From assembly GCF_900604535.1 (NCBI RefSeq), contig NZ_UWOT01000009.1:73052-137051 (forward strand): DNA of 64,000 bases, in the 5' to 3' direction. Positions 9,068 through 17,738 of this stretch are shown in pieces; positions within the stretch are counted from its first letter, which is position 1, and every line of letters begins with the position of its first letter. The notes below the pieces were generated by a model. That model was not told the origin of the DNA. It ran no database searches and saw nothing but the letters and a program-made list of their open reading frames with translations. Source of the stretch: Romboutsia_E sp900604535 (GTDB taxonomy: Bacteria > Bacillota > Clostridia > Peptostreptococcales > Peptostreptococcaceae). Made by a program: the position numbers and the translations under genes.

Positions 9068-9148
9068 ATTGAGTATGTTTGATTTTACATTTATATTATG
9101 TCCATACTCAATATTTATATACACTAAAATTTTAATGTATATAAATAT
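9068..9148. repeat. Two adjacent long inverted repeats, structured intergenic region
   Basis: Repeat one is ATTGAGTATG ... CATACTCAAT (10 bp, perfect) at about 9068-9111. Repeat two is ATTTATATACA ... TGTATATAAAT at about 9114-9147. The same stretch could encode a 26-residue hydrophobic peptide starting at ATG 9075 after GGGGGAG. Whether the DNA acts as RNA structure, operator or peptide gene cannot be decided here. Confidence 0.45.
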
Positions 9149-9228
9149 ATTATGAAAAATTCGTACTAAGGGAACTCACATTTTGAAAAAATAATGAATA
9201 TAATAAAAGTAATTAAGGGGGGAGTATC

Positions 9229-9846
9229 ATGGAATCTAGAGATTGCAAAGATAATTTAAGAAAATTGATACTTGATATGGCCCAAAAAGAACTTGAGGAA
9301 CATGCATCTACAAAAGGAGCTCAAAAATACTTTGAGGGAAATGTTGATAAAGTTATAAATAATAATATACAGAAAATTGGGAAGGAAAGAAGTTCTAATT
9401 CAATTTATACTAAAGTTATAAAGCAGGGAACATATCAAGAGAATGTTGTATCAGTAGCAAAGGTTATAAAAAAAGAGGAAATATTTAAATCTAAAAATGA
9501 ACTACTAAAATTCGCAAGATACTTAGGACTAAACTTAAATATGAAACAATCTTATGGACAGATATTAAAGAAAGTTTCTAGACATATATATTCAAATAGA
9601 AATCTATATTCTAAGAAGTATGTTTTATATAGAAGGGGAAATCAGGAATATATATTAGAACCTGAAAAAATAAAAAATGAACTATTTGAAAGTTATAGAT
9701 CTAAGACTAGAGATGATATGAAGTCAATAGCTAGATTATTAGATTTAAATGTTAAGGATGATGAGGGAGCAGAAGATATAAGAAAAAAAGTTATAAACTA
9801 TATTATTAAAGAAAAGTTAGGTAAAAAAGGGGATAAGAAGAGTTAA
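9229..9846 (+). CDS. Uncharacterised protein with two SAP-like helical motifs
   Basis: A 205-residue basic cytosolic protein with a strong AAGGGGGGAG ribosome binding site. I do not recognise a named family. Two segments resemble each other: residues 88-120 (NELLKFARYLGLNL ... ILKKVSRHI) and 160-192 (RDDMKSIARLLDLNV ... IRKKVINYI). Both read as a helix, an A-R-x-L-x-L-N turn and a K-K-V helix, much like SAP or Rho-N modules that bind nucleic acids. The C-terminus is Lys-rich. A nucleic-acid role is inference. It is followed by its own terminator, so it is probably monocistronic. Confidence 0.75.
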   Translation: MESRDCKDNLRKLILDMAQKELEEHASTKGAQKYFEGNVDKVINNNIQKIGKERSSNSIYTKVIKQGTYQENVVSVAKVIKKEEIFKSKNELLKFARYLGLNLNMKQSYGQILKKVSRHIYSNRNLYSKKYVLYRRGNQEYILEPEKIKNELFESYRSKTRDDMKSIARLLDLNVKDDEGAEDIRKKVINYIIKEKLGKKGDKKS

Positions 9847-9875
9847 AGGCGCAAAGTATGCGTCTTTAATTTTTA
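9844..9875 (+). terminator. Rho-independent terminator
   Basis: A 9-bp stem (AAAGGCGCA with TGCGTCTTT, one G-U pair) is followed by AATTTTTAT, directly after the stop codon of the SAP-like gene. Confidence 0.7.
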
Positions 9876-9921
9876 TATTCGCATATACTATAAAAGATAA
9901 TAAATGAGGAGATGATAGAAA

Positions 9922-10677
9922 TTGAAATTTAAGAAGCTAATCATAACATTTATTATACTTGGTTTCATAGCTATAACATCTATATCAGAAATGAAATATT
10001 TACAAAAATCAAAGGAAATAACAATAATAAGCTATAATATACATAGTGGACTTAATAAGGACATGTTCCCAACATTATTTGATATAATAGATTTCCTTAG
10101 AATGTCTGATGCAGATATTATATGCCTTCAAGAAGTTAATGAGTCGGCAAAAGTAGGATTTCAAGTTAGTAGTTTAAAAGAAGAACTTAAGATGTACTCT
10201 CATTTTGGAGCTAATGTAGTTAATTTAGGATCTAACTACGGATTAGTAACCTACTCTAAATATCCTATAGAATCGGAAAAGCATATATACTTAAGTAGTG
10301 ATAGAGAGCAAAGAGGTTTATTACATACAGTGGTTAATGTAGAAGGTAAAAAATTAAATATAATAAATGTTCACTTAGGAGTAAAAAAAGAAGAAAGAGA
10401 AATTCAAATTAAGGAGGTGCTATCCTTTGTAGAATCACTAAATCCAGAACCATATATAATAGTAGGTGATTTTAATGAGGGAGACCTTAATTTAGATGGA
10501 ACTAATTTAAAGGATGCAGCAGAGGAGACAGGAAATTCTAATATTTTAACATTTGCATCAGGATTATATAGAATTGATTATATTCTAGTGTCCGAAAATA
10601 TAAAAGTATTAGATTATAATGTATTAATAAAGAATATGTCAGATCATTATCCAATAATATCCAAACTGAAAATATAA
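9922..10677 (+). CDS. Endonuclease/exonuclease/phosphatase (EEP) family protein, membrane-anchored
   Basis: A 251-residue protein from TTG 9922, preceded by GAGGAG. Residues 1-22 form a signal anchor, so the catalytic domain is likely outside the membrane. EEP signatures are in order: SYNIHSG (about 36), L-Q-E-V-N (about 72), NVHLG (about 150), V-G-D-F-N-E (about 188) and S-D-H-Y-P-I near the end. The family includes DNases, phosphatases and sphingomyelinases; an external metal-dependent phosphodiesterase is all that can be said. Confidence 0.82.
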   Translation: MKFKKLIITFIILGFIAITSISEMKYLQKSKEITIISYNIHSGLNKDMFPTLFDIIDFLRMSDADIICLQEVNESAKVGFQVSSLKEELKMYSHFGANVVNLGSNYGLVTYSKYPIESEKHIYLSSDREQRGLLHTVVNVEGKKLNIINVHLGVKKEEREIQIKEVLSFVESLNPEPYIIVGDFNEGDLNLDGTNLKDAAEETGNSNILTFASGLYRIDYILVSENIKVLDYNVLIKNMSDHYPIISKLKI

Positions 10678-10748
10678 ATAATATTGCAAAAAATACTTAA
10701 TACATATAAAATTAAGGGAAATAATAGAAAAATTAGAGGAGGATATAT

Positions 10749-11120
10749 ATGAAATTTACTTTTTGTCACAATAATTTTAATGTACTTAACCTAGAAAAAA
10801 GTTTAGAGTTTTATGAAAAAGCATTAGGATTAAAAGAAGTTAGAAGAAAAGAAGCTGAAGATGGCAGTTTTATATTAGTTTACCTAGGTGATGGATCAAC
10901 TAGTCATACATTGGAATTAACATGGTTAAGAGATTGGGATAGAGCATATAACTTAGGTGATAATGAATTCCACTTAGCTTTAAGGGTAGATGATTTTGAT
11001 TCAGCATACAAGTTACACAAAGAAATGGGATGTATTTGTTTTGAGAATAAAGCAATGGGGATATATTTTATAGCAGATCCAGACAATTATTGGATAGAAA
11101 TATTACCATCAAATCATTAA
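10749..11120 (+). CDS. Glyoxalase I family (VOC superfamily) protein
   Basis: A 123-residue single-module pair of beta-alpha-beta motifs of the VOC superfamily. Candidate metal ligands are His6 (T-F-C-H), Glu in H-T-L-E-L-T, His in N-E-F-H-L-A and Glu in Y-W-I-E-I-L-P, which matches lactoylglutathione lyase (GloA). A role in methylglyoxal removal would fit with mgsA in the same window, but clostridia generally lack glutathione, so the thiol cofactor is unknown. GGAGG precedes the start. Confidence 0.82.
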   Translation: MKFTFCHNNFNVLNLEKSLEFYEKALGLKEVRRKEAEDGSFILVYLGDGSTSHTLELTWLRDWDRAYNLGDNEFHLALRVDDFDSAYKLHKEMGCICFENKAMGIYFIADPDNYWIEILPSNH

Positions 11121-11147
11121 TTAAAAATTAAAATAACATAAGAATAA

Positions 11148-11214
11148 ACTAGCATTATTATTTTATATCATTTAAAAATGAAATTTTTTAAGTGTAAATA
11201 TGCTAGTTTTTTCT
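11148..11214 (+). terminator. Rho-independent terminator
   Basis: The arms ACTAGCAT and ATGCTAGT flank an AT-rich interior and are followed by TTTTTTC. It ends the glyoxalase-family gene. Confidence 0.65.
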
Positions 11215-11289
11215 TTAGGTAATTTTAGGTATAAATTAGGACGACCTTCAATATATATTATTAATAATATTATTAAGGGGGAAAAACAA

Positions 11290-12243
11290 ATGAATAAGAG
11301 AAGACGTTACAAAGGCTTCAATAAAAGAGGCAAGACTGCAAGTATAAGAGTATTTACTTTGATTTTATGTTTGTCATTAGTTGGTGGTTATGGATATATA
11401 GAATTAAAAGACAGCAAGTTATTCAATGATGATTTTAATTTATCTAAATCTATAAGTGAAAAAATAAAAAATATATCCATATCAAATATTTTTAAGATAG
11501 GTAAAAGCAAAGAAAATGAAAAATATGTATACGATGATGTCTCTGATGAACTAAATAGCATTAATAATGATGATAAAGTGGAAGAAACTTCTTCAGAAAA
11601 TGAAAATTCAAAAGTACAAGTTGCAACTATAGATGCAGTTAAGATTTATACAGTACAAGTGGCATCTATAGGTGAAAATCAAGATTTAGAATCTGTAGAA
11701 GACAAACTTAAAAATAATAAAATACCATATTCTGTAGTAGAAATTGATGGTGTAGAAAAAGTACAAACTTATTCATCATTTGATGAAAGTGTAACTAGAT
11801 CTAACTTAGAAAGTGCTAGGAAAGTATATAGTGATGCATTTATATCAGAGCTAGAAGTGCCTGTACTATCATTAGAATATACAGATAAATATTCTTATAT
11901 AGAAGATATATCTACAGAATTAAATAATTTAATTGTAAGCTTCAAAGATGAAGCTGAATTTTGGGAAAAATCAACAGAGAGTATAGATTTAGAGGCTTAT
12001 AATAATATTTTAACAAAAAGATTAGATGTATTAGAAAAAATACAAGAGAATGCAGAAAAAATAGATTATTCTCAAATGGATACATTTAAAGAAAATCTTA
12101 TAAAATATGTTAAAAATGTGAATAGTAACACAACTCAAGCATCTAAAGATGCTAAAGAAAATAATGGGTATTTAAGTCAGGGTCTACTTTTATCATCAAT
12201 TCAAGAATACTATTCATTTATAAATTCCATAAAAGTTAGTTAA
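11290..12243 (+). CDS. SPOR domain-containing membrane protein
   Basis: A 317-residue protein. The start at ATG 11290 is chosen because AAGGGGG lies 6-10 nt upstream; an upstream ATG at 11200 overlaps the preceding terminator. A basic cytoplasmic stretch (residues 1-20), one membrane segment (about 20-37), an acidic low-complexity linker, then a SPOR fold (IYTVQVASIG to about residue 200) and a helical C-terminal domain. SPOR domains bind denuded septal peptidoglycan glycan strands, so a cell-wall or division role is likely. Confidence 0.8.
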   Translation: MNKRRRYKGFNKRGKTASIRVFTLILCLSLVGGYGYIELKDSKLFNDDFNLSKSISEKIKNISISNIFKIGKSKENEKYVYDDVSDELNSINNDDKVEETSSENENSKVQVATIDAVKIYTVQVASIGENQDLESVEDKLKNNKIPYSVVEIDGVEKVQTYSSFDESVTRSNLESARKVYSDAFISELEVPVLSLEYTDKYSYIEDISTELNNLIVSFKDEAEFWEKSTESIDLEAYNNILTKRLDVLEKIQENAEKIDYSQMDTFKENLIKYVKNVNSNTTQASKDAKENNGYLSQGLLLSSIQEYYSFINSIKVS

Positions 12244-12271
12244 AGGTTGTTTTAAACAACCTTATTATTTT
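12242..12271 (+). terminator. Rho-independent terminator
   Basis: A perfect 10-bp stem, AAGGTTGTTT with AAACAACCTT, is followed by ATTATTTT. It ends the SPOR-protein gene. Confidence 0.75.
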
Positions 12272-12305
12272 GTCGAAAAATGATTTTGAAAATTCAGATA
12301 AGATT

Positions 12306-12341
12306 TTAACAATTGTTAAGTTTCTTTTTAGGATATATTAT
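12306..12341 (+). promoter_or_regulatory. rnf operon promoter overlapped by a 14-bp palindrome
   Basis: TTGTTA (12313-12318) and TATTAT (12336-12341) are separated by exactly 17 bp. The perfect palindrome TTAACAATTGTTAA (12306-12319) covers the -35 element, so a repressor there would block RNA polymerase. Its half-sites match those of Rex boxes, but arranged with no spacer and in the opposite order. The regulator is unknown. Confidence 0.6.
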
Positions 12342-12386
12342 ACTTATAATATCAAGAGAAATAATTTATTTTAAGGGGGATAATAT

Positions 12387-13724
12387 ATGAAGCTCTTAAC
12401 ATTTAAAGGTGGAATACATCCAGAATATAATAAAGAGTATACAAAATCTAAAGAACTTCAAAAGGCAGACGATCCTAAAGTTGTATACATACCTCTTCAA
12501 CAACATATTGGGGCTCCAGCAAAGGCTATTGTTGAAGTAGGAGATGAAGTTAAGCTTGGGCAAAAAATAGGAGAACAACAAGGATACGTTTCCTGTAATG
12601 TTCACTCATCTGTCTCAGGGAAAGTTTTAGCAATAAAAGAACATGATGTCCCAGGAGGAAGTGCACTATGCATAATAATAGAAAATAATTTTAAAGAAGA
12701 ACTACATGAAAGTATTATACCAAAGGGAAATTTAGAAGATTTAACAAAAGAACAAATAATAGAATTTATAAAAGAAGCAGGAATAGTTGGTATGGGGGGA
12801 GCAACATTTCCAAATCACGTCAAAATATCACCACCACCAGATGCGACAATAGACACTGTTATATTAAATGGAGCAGAGTGTGAACCCTATCTTACAGCAG
12901 ACCATAGATTGATGGTTGAAAATCCAGAGGATGTAGTTTACGGACTACGAGTATTAATGAAAGCTTTAAATGTTAAAAAAGGATATATTGGAATAGAAGT
13001 AAATAAACCTGATGCAATAGAAACTATAACAAATGCATCAACAAAATACAATGATATAGAAGTTGTAGGTTTAGAGGTTAAGTATCCTCAAGGCGCGGAA
13101 AAACAACTTATATATGCCTGTACAGGAAGAGAAGTGCCATCTGGAGGTCTTCCAGCAGCAGCAGGGGCTGTAGTTGATAATGTTGCAACAGCAGCTCAAA
13201 TAGCTAAAACTATAAAAACCGGAATGCCTTTAGTTGAAAGAATATGCACTGTTACAGGTAGTTGCATAGAAGAACCTAAAAACTTAATAATAAAAACAGG
13301 AACTTTAGTATCTGAAATAATTAAGCAATGTGGAGGATATAAAAAAGACAAGAAGCTAGGTAAACTTATAATGGGTGGACCTATGATGGGAATAGCTCAA
13401 TATACTGATGATATTGCAACAAATAAAGGATCTTCAGGAATACTTTGTTTAAGTGAGGAAGAATCTAGATTACCTAGACCTCAAAATTGTTTAAGATGTG
13501 GAAGATGTACCAATGTATGTCCTGCATTTTTACAACCACTATATATAAGTGCGTATTCATTAAATAATGATTTTGAAAAAGCTGCTAATAATAGAGCTTT
13601 AGATTGTATAGAATGTGGTTCATGTTCATTTATATGTCCAGCAAGAAGACCATTACTTCAGTCTATAAGAAATGCTAAAAAAGAAATTATAGCAATGAAG
13701 AAAAAACAATCTGTTAATAAATAG
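12387..13724 (+). CDS. rnfC: Rnf complex subunit C (NADH-binding)
   Basis: A 445-residue peripheral subunit of the Rnf ferredoxin:NAD+ oxidoreductase, which pumps Na+ or H+. It carries the NADH/FMN-binding region (G-M-G-G-A-T-F-P at about 135 and the ILNGAECEPY segment) and two [4Fe-4S] motifs near the C-terminus: CLRCGRCTNVCP (about 371) and CIECGSCSFICP (about 410). It is the first gene of the operon with a strong AAGGGGG ribosome binding site. Confidence 0.97.
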   Translation: MKLLTFKGGIHPEYNKEYTKSKELQKADDPKVVYIPLQQHIGAPAKAIVEVGDEVKLGQKIGEQQGYVSCNVHSSVSGKVLAIKEHDVPGGSALCIIIENNFKEELHESIIPKGNLEDLTKEQIIEFIKEAGIVGMGGATFPNHVKISPPPDATIDTVILNGAECEPYLTADHRLMVENPEDVVYGLRVLMKALNVKKGYIGIEVNKPDAIETITNASTKYNDIEVVGLEVKYPQGAEKQLIYACTGREVPSGGLPAAAGAVVDNVATAAQIAKTIKTGMPLVERICTVTGSCIEEPKNLIIKTGTLVSEIIKQCGGYKKDKKLGKLIMGGPMMGIAQYTDDIATNKGSSGILCLSEEESRLPRPQNCLRCGRCTNVCPAFLQPLYISAYSLNNDFEKAANNRALDCIECGSCSFICPARRPLLQSIRNAKKEIIAMKKKQSVNK

Positions 13725-13739
13725 ATAGGGGGAAATATT

Positions 13740-14735
13740 GTGGAAAAGAAATTAATAGTATCATCTTCTCCTCATGTGAGAAGTAATGAAGACACTTCTT
13801 ATATAATGAAACAAGTCCTAATAGCACTTATACCAGCAGCGGTAGCTGGATTATATTTTTTTAGATTAAATGCATTAAGTGCTATGTTTTTTTGTATATT
13901 AGGATCAGTTGGATCAGAATATATATATCAAAGAATTACAAAACAAGAAAGTACTATAGGAGATTTCTCCGCAGTAGTAACAGGATTACTATTAGCATTT
14001 AATATTCCTGCTTCACTTCCATGGTGGATGTGTTTAGCAGGTGGAGTATTTGCAATAGTAGTTGTAAAAATGGTATTTGGTGGTATAGGAAATAACTTTT
14101 TAAATCCAGCATTAGCAGCAAGAGCATTTTTACTGGCATCTTTCCCAGTTGCTATGACATCATGGACCAAACCAGGAGCTATAGAATGGATAAATTCATC
14201 AAATATAGATGCAGTATCAACTGCAACACCTTTGAATTTCTTAAAAAGTGGAGTATCGGGGATTGCAGATTTAGCATCAAATAAAATTAGCTTAACAGAT
14301 ATGATGATTGGTAATATAGGTGGATGTATTGGTGAAACTTGTGCAATTTTAATCTTATTAGGAGGAGTCTACTTAATATATAAAGGAATAATAGATTACA
14401 TAATACCTGTATTTTATATAGTTACAGTATTTATATTAACTTTATTATTATCTTGTTTTGTAGGTGGATTTAGCTTTAATTTTGCTATATATGAATTATT
14501 TGCTGGTGGTCTTATGCTTGGAGGATTTTTTATGTTGACTGATTATACAACATCACCAATGACAAGAAAAGGTCAGATTATATATGCAATTCTTGCAGGA
14601 ACGATTACAACTGTAATAAGATTATTTGGAGGATATCCAGAAGGCGTATCATATTCAATATTATTAGCTAACGTAGCAACACCTCTTATAGATAAATATA
14701 TATCTAATAGAGTATTTGGGGAGGTGTCTAAATAA
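13740..14735 (+). CDS. rnfD: Rnf complex subunit D
   Basis: A 331-residue integral membrane subunit with about eight to ten hydrophobic segments. The S-T-A-T-P-L motif near residue 162 carries the Thr that receives covalent FMN in this family. It starts at GTG 13740 after GGGGGA and ends overlapping rnfG by one base (TAATG), showing translational coupling. Confidence 0.96.
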   Translation: MEKKLIVSSSPHVRSNEDTSYIMKQVLIALIPAAVAGLYFFRLNALSAMFFCILGSVGSEYIYQRITKQESTIGDFSAVVTGLLLAFNIPASLPWWMCLAGGVFAIVVVKMVFGGIGNNFLNPALAARAFLLASFPVAMTSWTKPGAIEWINSSNIDAVSTATPLNFLKSGVSGIADLASNKISLTDMMIGNIGGCIGETCAILILLGGVYLIYKGIIDYIIPVFYIVTVFILTLLLSCFVGGFSFNFAIYELFAGGLMLGGFFMLTDYTTSPMTRKGQIIYAILAGTITTVIRLFGGYPEGVSYSILLANVATPLIDKYISNRVFGEVSK

Positions 14736-15301
14736 TGAACAATATTATTAAACTAGGACTTAACTTATTTGCAATATGCGCTGTTGCTGCTTTACTTTTG
14801 GGTGCGACTAATAGTATTACATCTCCAGTTATAAATCAAAGAAATATAGAAGCCAATAATCAATCTAGACAGATGGTATTACCAGATGCACAAGAGTTTT
14901 CAGAAGTTGATAGTAGTAATTATGAAAATATAGATGGAATGGTATCAGAAGTTTATGAAGGTAAGAATGAATCTGATATTGTTGGTTATACCGTAAAGGT
15001 TCTTCCTAAAGGATATGGAGGAGAAATTGAGCTTATAGTGGGTATATCTTCAGATGGTAATATTACAGGAATAAATATAGGAAATATGTCAGAAACACCA
15101 GGCCTTGGAGCTAAGGCAAAAGAGTCAGATTTTCAAGGGCAATTTACAGGTAAACCTGCATCAGATTTAACATTGGTAAAAGGGAGTGTATCTTCAGATG
15201 ATGAAGTATCCGCAATATCAGGTGCAACTATTACATCTACAGCTGTAACGGATGGTGTAAACGTTGCTATAGAATTATTTAACAATTCTTTAAGTAAGTA
15301 A
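14735..15301 (+). CDS. rnfG: Rnf complex subunit G (covalent FMN)
   Basis: A 188-residue subunit with one N-terminal membrane segment (residues 7-27) and an external FMN-binding domain. The S-G-A-T-I-T-S motif near residue 165 contains the Thr for covalent FMN attachment by ApbE. G-G-Y-G-G-E-type and E-T-P-G-L-G-A motifs fit the family. It lies between rnfD and rnfE. Confidence 0.96.
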   Translation: MNNIIKLGLNLFAICAVAALLLGATNSITSPVINQRNIEANNQSRQMVLPDAQEFSEVDSSNYENIDGMVSEVYEGKNESDIVGYTVKVLPKGYGGEIELIVGISSDGNITGINIGNMSETPGLGAKAKESDFQGQFTGKPASDLTLVKGSVSSDDEVSAISGATITSTAVTDGVNVAIELFNNSLSK

Positions 15302-15318
15302 GGGGGAGAATAAAGATT

Positions 15319-15912
15319 ATGGATTCAGGAAAAGTTTTAAAAAATGGACTTATTGACGAAAATCCGACCTTTGTACAAGTTATAGGTATGTGCCCAACTC
15401 TTGCAGTTACGAGTTCAGCAATAAATGGTTTAGGTATGGGATTATCAACAGCAGTAGTTTTGATATGTTCAAATATTGTTATTTCTTTAATGAGAAAATT
15501 TATTCCAGATAAAATAAGAATACCATCATTTATAGTTGTAATTGCAACATTTGTAACAATTGTTGGTTTATTATTAAAAGCATATGTTCCAACGCTTGAT
15601 CAAGCTCTTGGATTATATATACCATTAATTGTTGTTAACTGTATAATATTAGCTCGTGCAGAAAGTTTTGCATCTAAGAATGGTGCACTTTTATCAGCTA
15701 TTGATGGAATAGGTATGGGACTTGGGTTTACTCTAGCGCTTACAATATTGGGTGCTGTAAGAGAATTATTTGGAGCAGGAAGTTTGTTTGGATTCAACTT
15801 ATTTGGTGATTCATATCAACCTGCATTATTGTTCATATTACCTCCTGGAGCATTTTTAACTTTAGGTTTTTTAATGGCTGGATTTAATAAGATTAGAAGT
15901 AAAAAGGCATAG
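15319..15912 (+). CDS. rnfE: Rnf complex subunit E
   Basis: A 197-residue integral membrane subunit with six hydrophobic segments. The N-terminal half contains G-M-C-P-T-L-A-V-T, the conserved Cys-containing helix shared by the RnfA/RnfE (NqrD/NqrE) pair, which are inverted structural homologues. The start ATG 15319 follows AGGGGGAG. Confidence 0.96.
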   Translation: MDSGKVLKNGLIDENPTFVQVIGMCPTLAVTSSAINGLGMGLSTAVVLICSNIVISLMRKFIPDKIRIPSFIVVIATFVTIVGLLLKAYVPTLDQALGLYIPLIVVNCIILARAESFASKNGALLSAIDGIGMGLGFTLALTILGAVRELFGAGSLFGFNLFGDSYQPALLFILPPGAFLTLGFLMAGFNKIRSKKA

Positions 15913-15929
15913 GTAGGAGGGAGAAATAT

Positions 15930-16505
15930 ATGAATTTAATTCTTTTATTTTTAAGTATAGTACTTGTTAATAATGTTATAACATCTCAGTTCCTTGGTAT
16001 ATGTCCATTTTTAGGTGTTTCTAAAAAAGTTGATACAGCTGTAGGTATGGGAGCAGCAGTAACTTTTGTTTTGACTTTAGCATCAATAATTACATATTTT
16101 ATACAAATGCTTTTAGTCAAAATAGGACTTGAATATTTACAAACTATAGCGTTTATATTAATAATCGCATCCATTGTTCAATTCGTAGAGATGGTAATAC
16201 AAAAAATGAGTCCATCCTTATACCAAGCTTTAGGAGTATTTTTGCCCCTTATAACAACAAACTGCGCAGTTCTTGGTATAGCTATAGTTAATGTTCAAAA
16301 TGGATATAATTTAATAGAAACAATTGTAAATGGGTTTGGAGCAGGAATAGGATTCACTTTGGCTATTATTTTATTTGCGGGAATAAGAGAAAGACTAGAA
16401 CTTGCTGACATACCAAAGTCATTTAAGGGGTTTCCTATAACTTTAATTGCAGCAGGGCTAATGTCAATAGCTTTCTTAGGATTTACAGGTCTTATAAAGT
16501 TATAA
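15930..16505 (+). CDS. rnfA: Rnf complex subunit A
   Basis: A 191-residue integral membrane subunit with six hydrophobic helices and the paired Cys-containing segments L-G-I-C-P-F-L-G-V and T-T-N-C-A-V-L-G that hold a [2Fe-2S] cluster together with RnfE. It starts 17 nt after rnfE behind GGAGGGAG. Confidence 0.96.
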   Translation: MNLILLFLSIVLVNNVITSQFLGICPFLGVSKKVDTAVGMGAAVTFVLTLASIITYFIQMLLVKIGLEYLQTIAFILIIASIVQFVEMVIQKMSPSLYQALGVFLPLITTNCAVLGIAIVNVQNGYNLIETIVNGFGAGIGFTLAIILFAGIRERLELADIPKSFKGFPITLIAAGLMSIAFLGFTGLIKL

Positions 16506-16520
16506 AATGGGGGGAAAATA

Positions 16521-17492
16521 ATGGATATATTAAAGGCAATAATACTTTTAGGTGCTATGGGATTGCTGTTTGGGGTAATTCTTGCATATGCTTCTAAAAA
16601 ATTTGCAGTAGAAGTTGATGAAAGAGTAGAAAAGATACTTGAAGTTCTACCTGGAGCTAACTGTGGTGGATGTGGATTTCCAGGATGTGGAGGTCTTGCA
16701 AATGCAATAGTTAAGGGGAGTGCTCCTGTAAATGGGTGTCCAGTAGGAGGAGCAGCTGTAGGATCAAAAGTTGGAGAAATAATGGGCATTAAAGCTTCAC
16801 AAGGAGAGAAAGAAGTTGCAAAGATTATTTGTAAAGGTAGTTGTGAAAGTGCAAAAGATAAATATGATTATGAGGGGATATCAGATTGTAGGGCAGCAAT
16901 GTCGTTAAATTCAGGAGCTAAGTCATGTAAATTTGGATGCTTAGGTCTAGGTACCTGTAAAGATGTTTGTAAGTTTGGTGCTATAACAATAAAAGATGGA
17001 ATTGCAATCATTGATGAGAATAAATGTGTAATGTGTGGTAAATGTATTGAGGTTTGTCCGAAATCTATAATAATAAAAAAGCCAGCTAAGCAAGAAGTTG
17101 TGGTTGAATGTAATAGTCAAGAGTTTGGAAAGTCTGTGAAAGAAAAATGTAGTGTAGGTTGTATGGGGTGCGGGATTTGTGCTAAGGTTTGTCCAGTAGA
17201 TGCAATAGTGTTTGAAAACAAGATAGCTAAGATTAATTTTGATAAGTGTATTCAATGTAAGGTGTGTGTAGAAAAATGCCCTACTAAAGTAATAAAAGGT
17301 GATATTAGTAATAGATCTAAAGTTAGAATTAATGAGAAGGAATGTATAGGATGTACTATTTGTAAAAAACAGTGTAAATTTGATGCAATATCTGGTGAAA
17401 AAAAATCAGCTCATAAAGTTGATGAATCAAAATGTGTAGGATGTCACTTGTGTATGCAAAAATGTCCTAAAGGTGCTATTAAAACTATATAA
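16521..17492 (+). CDS. rnfB: Rnf complex subunit B (ferredoxin-like, multi-cluster)
   Basis: A 323-residue subunit that accepts electrons from reduced ferredoxin. An N-terminal membrane helix (5-25) is followed by the G-A-N-C-G-G-C-G cluster motif (about 47) and then five ferredoxin-type motifs: CVMCGKCIEVCP, CMGCGICAKVCP, CIQCKVCVEKCP, CIGCTICKKQC and CVGCHLCMQKCP. That is more than the two ferredoxin motifs of proteobacterial RnfB, as is known for clostridial versions. Last gene of the operon. Confidence 0.96.
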   Translation: MDILKAIILLGAMGLLFGVILAYASKKFAVEVDERVEKILEVLPGANCGGCGFPGCGGLANAIVKGSAPVNGCPVGGAAVGSKVGEIMGIKASQGEKEVAKIICKGSCESAKDKYDYEGISDCRAAMSLNSGAKSCKFGCLGLGTCKDVCKFGAITIKDGIAIIDENKCVMCGKCIEVCPKSIIIKKPAKQEVVVECNSQEFGKSVKEKCSVGCMGCGICAKVCPVDAIVFENKIAKINFDKCIQCKVCVEKCPTKVIKGDISNRSKVRINEKECIGCTICKKQCKFDAISGEKKSAHKVDESKCVGCHLCMQKCPKGAIKTI

Positions 17493-17501
17493 TATGGATA
17501 G

Positions 17502-17536
17502 AATAAAGGTGTGAAGTTATCATACCTTTATTTTTA
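17502..17536 (+). terminator. Rho-independent terminator of the rnf operon
   Basis: The arms AATAAAGGTGTGA and TCATACCTTTATT are followed by TTT, ten bases after the rnfB stop codon. Confidence 0.75.
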
Positions 17537-17738
17537 TTGAATAGATATATAAAGTACAAAAAAAGATTTACTAAATTTATGTTAAAATTTGCTTTTTAGT
17601 ACTATGTAAATTTATACGCAATGACAACAAAATATAACAATTATGTAACTAAAAGGTTCGACAATAACGTTGAATTTTTTACAATATAGTGATAAACTGT
17701 ATAAGTACAAATTCTAAGTACAAGAACGAGGTGAAAAT

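Noticed and set aside
12271..12277. Spo0A boxes (TGTCGAA) at 12271, 17657 and 29502 in intergenic regions
   Set aside because: At this base composition about six such 7-mers are expected by chance in 64 kb on both strands, and none is clearly placed against a promoter.
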